5,200 nt of DNA from Acidobacteriota bacterium (GTDB taxonomy: Bacteria; Acidobacteriota; Vicinamibacteria; Vicinamibacterales; 2-12-FULL-66-21), in assembly GCA_013362195.1 (NCBI GenBank), contig JABFWM010000556.1, positions 1 to 5,200 on the forward strand, in the 5' to 3' direction. The notes under the pieces are model-generated. The model did not search any database. It was not told the DNA's origin and was given only the letters and a program-made list of their open reading frames with translations. Below are positions 1 to 5,200 of the stretch, in pieces. The stretch's first letter is position 1. Every line of letters begins with the position of its first letter. Position numbers and translations under genes: made by a program.

Positions 1-1
1 T

Positions 2-283
2 CACGATCTGCAGGTCCTGCAGCATCACGTCGCGGCGGTGGCGGCGGCGCCGCGAAGCGCGCAGCGCGACGCGCCGGATGTTGGTCTCTCGGTGCTGGCG
101 CGCCGCATCGAGGACGAATGCCGTCACCTGCACGGGCGCTACATCACGATGCTGCCGGTGCTGCACGACGCGCTCGAACATGCCCGCCACCACGTGGCGG
201 TCAAGCTCACGACCGTGCGGCCATCGCGCGCGGCAAAGATGACACTGCCGGCCCGGCGGCGCGCCGCCGGCGGTCGCGCCTGA
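2..283 (+). CDS. CHAD domain-containing protein, C-terminal fragment
   Basis: The frame is open from the window edge to a TGA at 281-283, giving about 93 residues of the C-terminal end of a longer protein. The visible part is alpha-helical and rich in His and Arg. It starts with HDLQVLQHHV and continues with an IEDECRHLHGRYITMLPVL helix. This resembles the last helices of CHAD (conserved histidine alpha-helical domain) proteins, where a 'LHDL-VL' helix is followed by a 'CR-LHG-Y' helix. CHAD domains are known to bind inorganic polyphosphate through basic helices. The final 25 or so residues are a low-complexity Arg/Ala/Gly tail, partly encoded by a GC palindrome. The stop overlaps the ATG of the downstream sixA-like gene, so the two are probably co-translated. 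The GTG at 38 is not the real start, because the domain continues upstream of it. The call rests on motif memory and context; a CYTH domain may lie upstream, outside the window. Confidence 0.72.
   Translation, partial: HDLQVLQHHVAAVAAAPRSAQRDAPDVGLSVLARRIEDECRHLHGRYITMLPVLHDALEHARHHVAVKLTTVRPSRAAKMTLPARRRAAGGRA
253..270. repeat. Perfect 18-bp GC palindrome before the sixA start
   Basis: CCGGCGGCGCGCCGCCGG is a perfect inverted repeat centred between 261 and 262. As RNA it would form a 7-bp GC stem with a CGCG loop. It ends 12 nt before the sixA-like ATG and covers the region just upstream of that gene's weak ribosome-binding site (GGCGGT at about 269-274). It also encodes part of the Arg/Ala tail of the CHAD protein. 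It could limit independent initiation on sixA so that translation depends on ribosomes arriving from CHAD. In such GC-rich DNA it could also be chance. Confidence 0.55.
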
Positions 284-783
284 TGGCGACGCTGGAGCTG
301 TATCTCGTGCGCCACGGGATCGCGGAGGAACGCGGCGAGGATTGGCCCGACGACTCGAAGCGTCCGTTGACCAGCGGCGGCCTCGCGAAGCTGCGCAAGG
401 AAGCGCGCGGCCTCGTCGCGCTCGGCGTCGCCGTCGATCAGATCGTCACGAGCCCGCTCGTGCGCACGCGCCAGACCGCCGACGTGCTGGCCGACGCCTT
501 CAAGAACAAGCCGCCGATCGCGACCTCCGACGCGCTCGCGCCCGCCGGCACGCCCGCCGCCGTGATGCAGGAGATCGCGCGCCACGTCCGCAAAGGACGG
601 ATCGCGCTGGTCGGCCACGAGCCGAACCTCGGTGAGCTCGCCGCGCAGTTGATTGGCGCGAAGGGCGCCTTCGAATTCAAGAAGGGCGGCGTCTGCCGGA
701 TTGACTTCGACGTGCCGCCGCCGAAGGGCGTCGGCGCGCTGCACTGGTTCGTCACCCCGAAAATGCTCCGGCGTCTCGGCTAG
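283..783 (+). CDS. sixA: SixA-like phosphohistidine phosphatase (histidine phosphatase family)
   Basis: A 166-residue protein with the usual single-domain SixA length. The phosphoacceptor motif LVRHG lies at residues 8-12, with H11 the expected phosphohistidine nucleophile and R10 its partner. A second conserved block, SPLVRTRQTA, lies at 57-66 and carries phosphate-binding arginines. LVGHEPNLGELA at 109-120 supplies the second catalytic histidine, H112. The family removes phosphate from phosphohistidine; E. coli SixA acts on histidine-phosphorylated phosphotransfer proteins. There is no signal peptide, so it should be cytoplasmic. I chose the ATG at 283 because the RHG motif follows directly, as in SixA proteins. 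Starts at 118 or earlier would add a peptide that is only CHAD read out of frame. The start overlaps the CHAD stop (TGATG), which suggests termination-reinitiation coupling. The stop at 781-783 shares CTAG with the convergent gene's stop. The family is certain; the substrate is not. Confidence 0.9.
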   Translation: MATLELYLVRHGIAEERGEDWPDDSKRPLTSGGLAKLRKEARGLVALGVAVDQIVTSPLVRTRQTADVLADAFKNKPPIATSDALAPAGTPAAVMQEIARHVRKGRIALVGHEPNLGELAAQLIGAKGAFEFKKGGVCRIDFDVPPPKGVGALHWFVTPKMLRRLG

Positions 784-1296
784 GCCACCAGCTCCTGTCT
801 CACCCGGCGCCCCGTCGCCCGCGCCGCCTCGGTGTCGTAGGTGTGTTCGGCGGCGCTGCTCGCGCCAATCCGGCGATAGAGCCGCTCGAGACCGTCCTCA
901 TCGCGGACGTCGGTGGCTTCCGCCACTTCGATTGCGTGGCGCAGCTCGTGCCCGATGAGCGCCACGAGCTCGGTCGGCGACGCGCCGCGCGCGATCTGAA
1001 TGCGGAGGTAGCGCTGATGATTGACGAGCCGGCATCAGCAGCAGCCGGCCCTCGAGCGTCTGCGGCATCTGCGTGGTCTGCTCGATGTAGACGATCACGT
1101 CGCTCGCGTTCAGGCGCGCCAGCAGCGACGCGAAGGTCGGCGATCGGCGCACGCCGGTTTCGAGCAGGCGCTGAACGTTCCCGTTGGTCGTGCGCACGTG
1201 CCGGTACGGCGAGTCGAGCAGCGCCGCCCGCGACGCGGACAGCGACGACGAGGTGATCAGTCCGGCACAGAACAGAACCGGCAAGAGCGAAAGCAT
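780..1296 (-). pseudogene. Putative exported HExxH-motif protein, broken by a frameshift
   Basis: Two reading frames join into one plausible protein of about 171 residues. The first part starts at an ATG at 1294-1296 behind a strong GGAGGAGG site. It has a signal-peptide-like N-terminus (MLSLLPVLFCAGLITSSSLS, then SASRA) and runs to LEGRLLLMPA at residues 81-90. Past about position 1026 that frame becomes Arg/Ala-rich and unlike a protein. The frame one base further on continues sensibly as VNHQRYLRIQIARGASPTEL, then ALIGHELRHAIEVAEATDV, and ends at TAG 780-782. A TGA at 1035-1037 closes the second frame upstream, so the shift lies between about 1034 and 1015. The HELRH sequence (bases 936-950, about residues 116-120 of the rejoined protein) fits the zinc-binding HExxH motif of metallopeptidases, but I cannot place a third ligand with confidence. 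I do not recognise a named family. It lies downstream of glgC on the same strand. It is either a recent pseudogene or an intact gene with a sequence error. Confidence 0.68.
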
Positions 1297-1300
1297 GGGA

Positions 1301-1308
1301 CCTCCTCC
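1301..1308 (-). promoter_or_regulatory. Strong Shine-Dalgarno site of the HExxH gene
   Basis: The minus strand reads GGAGGAGG followed by TCCC and the ATG at 1294-1296. This near-ideal ribosome-binding site fixes the start of the 780-1296 gene. It argues that the gene was, or is, actively translated despite the frame break further in. Confidence 0.65.
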
Positions 1309-1394
1309 GTCCGAGCGTCGCTCTCATCCATCATCCCCGCCGCGTTAGACGGGAATGCGCGTGAAAGGTTTGTCGGTGTTCGCCTTCGGCACCG

Positions 1395-1429
1395 CCGGAC
1401 ACGTCCGGGATGAACGGCGTGACCGCCGT
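1395..1429 (-). terminator. Two tandem GC-rich stem-loops after glgC
   Basis: Read on the minus strand, two inverted repeats follow the glgC stop (1429-1431). The first is ACGGCG/CGCCGT with a 4-nt loop (1414-1429). The second is CCGGAC/GTCCGG around a 2-nt centre (1395-1408); with a realistic loop it is a 5-bp stem. Neither is followed by a run of T, so this is not a classic intrinsic terminator. They could protect the glgC 3' end or assist termination between glgC and the next gene on the same strand. The remaining bases, 1309-1394, show no convincing promoter or ORF. Confidence 0.3.
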
Positions 1430-2682
1430 CACGTCCCGCGGCGGACGATCGCGCCTTTCGGCACCACGATGATCCCGTCGCGGATGCACCAGCCGTCGCC
1501 CTCGCCGGTCGTCAGGTGGTCGTCGTTCACCAGCCGCACGCCGTCGGCAATCCGGGCGTTCTTGTCGACGATCACCCGGTCGAGCACGACGTCCCGTCCG
1601 ATCCCGAGCGCCACGCCGTCCCGGCCGGGCTCTTCCTCCTCGTAGAAATCGGCGCCGAGCAGCACCGAGCGGGTGATCGCCGCGCCGGTTCCCACGTGCG
1701 TGCGGATGCCGACGACCGATTCGCTGATGCGGCACTCATCGAGGTAGCAGCCTTCGGCGACGATCGCGGCGTCGATCGCACAGTTGTAGGTGCGGATCGA
1801 GGGCAGGAACCGCGGGTGCGTATAGATCGGGCGGTGTGGATGGAAGAAGTTGAACGGCGCGCCGCGATGGGTCAGCTGGATGTTGGCGTCGTAGAACGCG
1901 GCGATCGTGCCGACGTCGGCCCAGTAGCCGCGGTACAGGTACGCGTGGACGTTGAGCGCGCCGAGCGCGGCGGGAATGATCTCCTTTCCGAAGTCGACGC
2001 CGGGCCGCTGCAGCGTGTCGAGCAGCGTGTCGCGCGAGAAGACGTAGATGCCCATCGAGGCGACGAACGGCTTGTCGGGAGTGAGACCGCCGAACGCAGG
2101 GCCGGCCGGTGCGCTGCTCTTCATCTCGGCGAGACGCCCGGCGTCCGGCTTCTCCTCGAAGCCGTTGATCTGGCCGCTCGCGTCGAACCGGAAAATGCCC
2201 ATCTGGGTCGCATCGGCGGGGTTGACGGGCTGGGCGGCGATCGTGATGTCGGCGCGGCTCTCGATATGGGCGTCGACGAGCTCGCAGAAATCCATGCGGT
2301 ACAGGTGATCGCCGGCGAGGATCAGGTAGTACTCCGCGTCGTAGCCGGTGAAGTGGCGCGCCGCCTGGCGGACCGCGTCGGCCGTCCCTTGAAACCAGTC
2401 CGCGTTGTCAGGGGTCTGTTCCGCCGCGAGCACTTCGACGAATCCCTCCGAGAACAGATCGAGGCGATAGGTCTGCGCGATGTGGCGGTTGAGCGACGCG
2501 GAGTTGAACTGCGTCAGCACGAAGATGCGCTTCAGGCCGGCGTGCAGACAGTTACTGATGGGGATGTCGATGAGCCGGTACTTGCCGCCGATCGGCACCG
2601 CCGGTTTCGATCGCATGCGGGTGAGTGGAAACAAGCGGTTCCCCCGGCCGCCGCCGAGGATCAACGTCAGCACGTCATTCAT
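1429..2682 (-). CDS. glgC: Glucose-1-phosphate adenylyltransferase (ADP-glucose pyrophosphorylase)
   Basis: This 417-residue protein makes ADP-glucose and pyrophosphate from ATP and glucose-1-phosphate, the committed step of bacterial glycogen synthesis; it is cytoplasmic and usually a homotetramer. The nucleotidyltransferase domain has GGGRGNRLFPLT at 10-21, RSKPAVPIGGKYRLIDIPISN at 24-44 and WFQGTADAVRQ at 96-106. It also has LAGDHLYRMD at 122-131 (D125 is the expected catalytic metal-binding Asp), the glucose-1-phosphate-site EEKP at 176-179, ASMGIYVF at 208-215 and YRGYWADVGTI at 250-260. From about 285 a left-handed beta-helix follows (IYTHPRFLPSIRTY, SVLLGADFYE, VDKNARI, GIIVVPKGAIV). 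The sequence is of the plant/cyanobacterial type rather than the E. coli type, and the length is normal. The start is preceded by only a weak GGTAAG site 9 nt away, but the N-terminal fit to the family is good. No other glycogen gene is in the window. Confidence 0.97.
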   Translation of the reverse strand: MNDVLTLILGGGRGNRLFPLTRMRSKPAVPIGGKYRLIDIPISNCLHAGLKRIFVLTQFNSASLNRHIAQTYRLDLFSEGFVEVLAAEQTPDNADWFQGTADAVRQAARHFTGYDAEYYLILAGDHLYRMDFCELVDAHIESRADITIAAQPVNPADATQMGIFRFDASGQINGFEEKPDAGRLAEMKSSAPAGPAFGGLTPDKPFVASMGIYVFSRDTLLDTLQRPGVDFGKEIIPAALGALNVHAYLYRGYWADVGTIAAFYDANIQLTHRGAPFNFFHPHRPIYTHPRFLPSIRTYNCAIDAAIVAEGCYLDECRISESVVGIRTHVGTGAAITRSVLLGADFYEEEEPGRDGVALGIGRDVVLDRVIVDKNARIADGVRLVNDDHLTTGEGDGWCIRDGIIVVPKGAIVRRGT

Positions 2683-2729
2683 GTCCGCGATCTTACCGGA
2701 TGGACGCGGCCCGAGGCGTCATCCGCTGT

Positions 2730-2757
2730 TTGCACGGCCGTGAAGTCGGCGTAGTAT
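2730..2757 (+). promoter_or_regulatory. Candidate promoter of the TonB-dependent receptor gene
   Basis: TTGCAC at 2730-2735 (3 of 6 matches to the -35 consensus) is followed after 16 nt by TAGTAT at 2752-2757 (4 of 6 to the -10 consensus). This would give a leader of about 45 nt before the ATG at 2809. It is among the few AT-richer stretches in the gap, which helps the call, but it is weak and unproven. Confidence 0.35.
2731..2744. promoter_or_regulatory. Short palindrome overlapping the candidate -35 element
   Basis: CACGGCCGTG at 2733-2742 is a perfect 10-bp inverted repeat, extended to 14 bp with one mismatched pair (T at 2731 with A at 2744). It overlaps the candidate -35 box of the receptor gene, a position where a dimeric regulator could act on one or both divergent genes. 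The half-sites are short and chance is quite possible. Confidence 0.2.
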
Positions 2758-2795
2758 GTGCCGCGTACACTGCCGGGCTCGATGCGATTTCCCTC

Positions 2796-2800
2796 GAGGT
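2796..2800 (+). promoter_or_regulatory. Shine-Dalgarno site of the TonB-dependent receptor
   Basis: GAGGT lies 8 nt before the ATG at 2809. A second in-frame ATG at 2782 has only a poor site upstream, so this element decides for the start at 2809. Confidence 0.6.
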
Positions 2801-2808
2801 GTCTGCCC

Positions 2809-5200
2809 ATGCGATTGCCCCTTCTGTGTGCGTGTCTGTTGTTGCTGACCGCTTCCGCCGCGCTCGCGCAGTTCGACACGGCGTCGGTCGTCGGCACCGT
2901 GCGGGATACGACCGGCGCGGTGGTTCCCGCCGCGAAGGTGACGTTGACCAACGCGCAAACCGGCATCTCGGCCGAGAAGATGACGACGGCCGACGGCAAC
3001 TTCGAGTTCTTTACCGTCCGGCCGGGCACCTACGTCGTGACGTCGGAGAAGTCCGGATTCGCCATCGCGCTCGTCGACCACGTGCAGGTGCAGGTGGGCG
3101 CGCGGCTCCGCGTCGATCTGCAGATGCCGGTCGGCCAGCTGACCGAGCGCGTCGAGGTCTCGGCGGGCGCGCCGCTCATCGAGACCGACTCGAGCCAGCG
3201 CGGGCAGGTGATCACCGGCGACCAGACGCGCGCGCTGCCGCTGAACGGCCGCGAGTACTCGTCGCTGGCGCTGCTGACCACCGGGGTGAAGAGCGGCGGA
3301 TCGTCGCTGACGACCGGCAACACGCCGCGCGAAGGCGCCTTCAACGTCAACGGCCTCCGCAGCACGTTCAACAACTTCCTGATCGACGGCGTCGACAACA
3401 ATGCCTACGGCACCAGCAACCAGGGGTTCTCGAACCAGGTGATGCAGCCGCCGCCCGACGCGGTCGGTGAGTTCAAGGTCGTCACCAACAACATGAGCGC
3501 GGAGTACGGCCGGGCGGCGGGCGCGACGATCAACGTGAACTACAAGAGCGGCACCAACGCGCTCCACGGCAGCGGCTGGGAGTTCCTGCGCAACACCGCG
3601 ATGAACGCGGTGGGCTTCTTCAAGCCCGTGAGCGGCAAACCATCGCTCGATCGCCACCAGTTCGGCGGCGTGATCGGCGGGCCGATCCGCAAGAACACGG
3701 CATTCTTCTTCGGCGACTACGAAGGCCTGCGGCAGACGCGCAAGGCGACGGCAATCGCGAGCATCGCGACGCCGGCGCAGCGGCAGGGGCTGCTGTCCGT
3801 CGACATCCGCGATCCCCGCACCGGCGCGGTCTATCCCGCGGGCACGCCGATTCCGATCGCGTCCTTCGCGCGCACGGTGCTGGCGGGGCTGCCCGACACC
3901 AACCTGCCGGGCAACAGCAACAACTATTCGTCGCTCCAGGAGTTCACCGCCGATTCCGACAAGGCGGGCGGCAAGGTCGACGTGCAGATGACCCCCAACC
4001 TCGCGATGTTCGGGCGCTACGGCTGGCGCGATCTCGCGACCGACGATCAGCCGACGATCCCGCTGCCCTCGGGCGGCGCCGGCAACGGCCACATCTACGC
4101 CAGGAACAAACAGTTCGTGATGGGCAGCACCTGGGCGCGCACCACGTCGCTGTTCGAGGCGCGATTCGGCTACTCATGGACGCAGGGCGGCAAGAACCCG
4201 CCGGCGCTCGGATCGACGCCGGCCCTGGACGCGTTCGGCCTGCGCGGCCTGCCCGACGATCCGCGGATCGCCGGCGGATTGCCGACGCAGCTCATCACCG
4301 GCTATTCGGATCTCGGACGGCAGGCGACGAACCCGCAGTGGCAGTACCCGACGGTCTACAACCCGAAGGTGAACTACACCTGGACGGTGCAGTCGCATTC
4401 GTTGAAGACCGGCTACGAGTTTCAGCGGGTCGACACCGAGGTGCAGGACGTGAACCCGCTCTACGGCCGCGACACCTACAACGGGCAGTTCACGCGTCCC
4501 GCCGGCGCCGCCGCGAACAACCTGTACAACCTCGCCGACTTCATGCTCGGCCTGCGGGCGCAGTATGCGCTCAGCAACGTGCTGGTCGCCCACCTCCGCC
4601 GCCACATGCACTTCGCCTACCTGCAGGACGACTGGCGCATCGCGCGCCACCTGACCCTGAATCTCGGCGTCCGCTACGAATACGCGACGCCGATGTGGGA
4701 GCGCGACAACGTGCTGTCGAACTTCGATCCGGCGACCAACTCGATGATCCTCGCCACGAACGGATCGCTATCAGACCGTGCGCTGGTGAATCCGGACCGC
4801 AACAATGCCGGTCCGCGCCTCGGGTTCGCCTATACGCTGACCCCGCGGACCGTCGTGCGCGGCGGCTACGGCATCAGCTACACGCACTTCAATCGCGCTG
4901 GCGCCGGCGACCTGCTCTCGATCAACGGACCGCAGGTGATCAATGCGGTCGTGAACCAGACCGTCCCGACCTCGCCGGCGTTCCTGGTGGCGGAGCAGGG
5001 CTATCCGGCCGGCCTCGCCGACCCCTCGCAGTTCAACCCGCTGACGGCCAATGTCACCTACATGCCGCGCGACTATCATGCGAGCCCGGTGCAGAGCTGG
5101 TTCGTCTCCATCCAGCGCGAAGTCGCCGCCAACATGCTCGTCGACGTGGCCTATGTCGGCAACCGCGCCGTCGACCTGCTGCTGTTCGCCAATTACAACC
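2809..5200 (+). CDS. Oar-like TonB-dependent outer-membrane receptor, C-terminus missing
   Basis: The frame is open for 797 codons and runs off the window. Residues 1-20 are a signal peptide (Arg at 2, a Leu-rich core, cleavage after ALA before Q21). Residues 25 to about 108 form a carboxypeptidase-regulatory-like/Ig-like domain (VVGTVRDTTGAVVPAAKVTL, then GNFEF and PGTYVV). A TonB plug domain follows at about 130-250, with LPLNGREYSSL at 143-153, FNVNGLRSTFNNFLIDGVDN at 178-197 and EFKVVTNNMSAEYGRAAGA at 221-239. The rest is beta-barrel with family landmarks: GGPIRKNTAFFFGDYEGLR at 290-308, YLQDDWR at 604-610, LGVRYEY at 619-625 and NAGPRLGFAY at 666-675. Full-length relatives usually have 1,000-1,200 residues, so perhaps 200-400 are missing. 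Such receptors sit in the outer membrane and use TonB energy; the ligand cannot be told from sequence. I see no clear TonB box. The start at 2809 is supported by GAGGT and by the signal peptide. Confidence 0.95.
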   Translation, partial: MRLPLLCACLLLLTASAALAQFDTASVVGTVRDTTGAVVPAAKVTLTNAQTGISAEKMTTADGNFEFFTVRPGTYVVTSEKSGFAIALVDHVQVQVGARLRVDLQMPVGQLTERVEVSAGAPLIETDSSQRGQVITGDQTRALPLNGREYSSLALLTTGVKSGGSSLTTGNTPREGAFNVNGLRSTFNNFLIDGVDNNAYGTSNQGFSNQVMQPPPDAVGEFKVVTNNMSAEYGRAAGATINVNYKSGTNALHGSGWEFLRNTAMNAVGFFKPVSGKPSLDRHQFGGVIGGPIRKNTAFFFGDYEGLRQTRKATAIASIATPAQRQGLLSVDIRDPRTGAVYPAGTPIPIASFARTVLAGLPDTNLPGNSNNYSSLQEFTADSDKAGGKVDVQMTPNLAMFGRYGWRDLATDDQPTIPLPSGGAGNGHIYARNKQFVMGSTWARTTSLFEARFGYSWTQGGKNPPALGSTPALDAFGLRGLPDDPRIAGGLPTQLITGYSDLGRQATNPQWQYPTVYNPKVNYTWTVQSHSLKTGYEFQRVDTEVQDVNPLYGRDTYNGQFTRPAGAAANNLYNLADFMLGLRAQYALSNVLVAHLRRHMHFAYLQDDWRIARHLTLNLGVRYEYATPMWERDNVLSNFDPATNSMILATNGSLSDRALVNPDRNNAGPRLGFAYTLTPRTVVRGGYGISYTHFNRAGAGDLLSINGPQVINAVVNQTVPTSPAFLVAEQGYPAGLADPSQFNPLTANVTYMPRDYHASPVQSWFVSIQREVAANMLVDVAYVGNRAVDLLLFANYN

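Larger units (their letters stand above)
2683..2808. other. Divergent intergenic region between glgC and the receptor gene
   Basis: This 126-bp gap holds the 5' ends of two divergent genes, glgC on the minus strand and the TonB-dependent receptor on the plus strand. A plausible plus-strand promoter and a short palindrome are listed separately. I could not find a convincing -10/-35 pair for glgC. Confidence 0.6.

Noticed and set aside
118..282. An upstream start that would lengthen the SixA protein by 55 residues
   Set aside because: The added segment is the CHAD gene read out of frame. SixA proteins begin a few residues before the RHG motif, as the ATG at 283 gives.
1015..1040. Programmed +1 frameshifting in the HExxH gene
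   Set aside because: No known slippery site or stop codon is found at the junction in the first frame, which runs on to position 898. Mutation or sequence error is simpler.
800..1327. A 175-codon minus-strand frame spanning the HExxH gene
   Set aside because: It is the third frame, Arg/Ala-rich and without motifs, and it bypasses the strong ribosome-binding site. The two-frame reading gives a signal peptide and HELRH instead.
1395..1429. Classic intrinsic terminator of glgC
   Set aside because: The stem-loops are clear but no T-run follows on the minus strand, so I list them only as a weak terminator-like element.
1516..2754. A 412-codon plus-strand open frame opposite glgC
   Set aside because: Composition is typical of an antisense shadow, and glgC on the other strand has every family motif.
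2719..4092. A 457-codon minus-strand open frame opposite the receptor
   Set aside because: It is Arg/Ala/Val/Gly-rich with no recognisable motif and lies opposite a strongly supported receptor frame. Long antisense frames are common in GC-rich coding DNA.
1..5200. Mobile elements, CRISPR arrays, tRNA or rRNA genes, defence or biosynthetic clusters
   Set aside because: I found no terminal repeats, transposase motifs, regularly spaced repeats or RNA gene signatures. All sizeable stretches are covered by the listed genes.

Overview
The window is very GC-rich and has tightly packed genes with a strong G/C preference at third codon positions. The gene types fit an Acidobacteriota-like soil bacterium, perhaps of the Vicinamibacter group. 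The main clue is an Oar-type TonB-dependent receptor with an N-terminal carboxypeptidase-regulatory-like domain, a family greatly expanded in that phylum. A CHAD gene next to a sixA gene, and a plant/cyanobacteria-like GlgC, also fit. The taxonomic call is an inference; there is no rRNA or other marker gene here.

Layout, left to right. (1) Positions 2-283, + strand: the C-terminal end of a CHAD-domain protein, cut by the window edge. (2) Positions 283-783, + strand: a SixA-like phosphohistidine phosphatase whose ATG overlaps the CHAD stop codon (TGATG). A perfect 18-bp GC palindrome lies just upstream of that start. (3) Positions 780-1296, - strand: a small putatively exported protein with an HExxH motif. 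Its reading frame is broken by a single +1 shift near position 1025, so it is a pseudogene or carries a sequencing/assembly error. Its stop codon shares a CTAG with the sixA stop. (4) Positions 1297-1428: a short non-coding gap with two GC-rich stem-loops right after the glgC stop. (5) Positions 1429-2682, - strand: glgC, glucose-1-phosphate adenylyltransferase, complete. (6) Positions 2683-2808: a divergent intergenic region holding the 5' ends of glgC and the receptor gene, with a plausible receptor promoter and a short palindrome. (7) Positions 2809-5200, + strand: an Oar-like TonB-dependent receptor, 797 codons, open to the window edge and missing its C-terminus.

Functionally the window joins several unrelated themes. 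The CHAD-SixA pair looks like a real translationally coupled unit, probably in polyphosphate or phosphohistidine biology. glgC supplies ADP-glucose for glycogen. The receptor imports, or mediates outer-membrane handling of, an unknown ligand. I see no mobile element, CRISPR array, RNA gene or clear defence system. The points most worth a second look are the frameshifted HExxH gene, the CHAD/SixA junction with its hairpin, and the duplicated start-codon region of the receptor.
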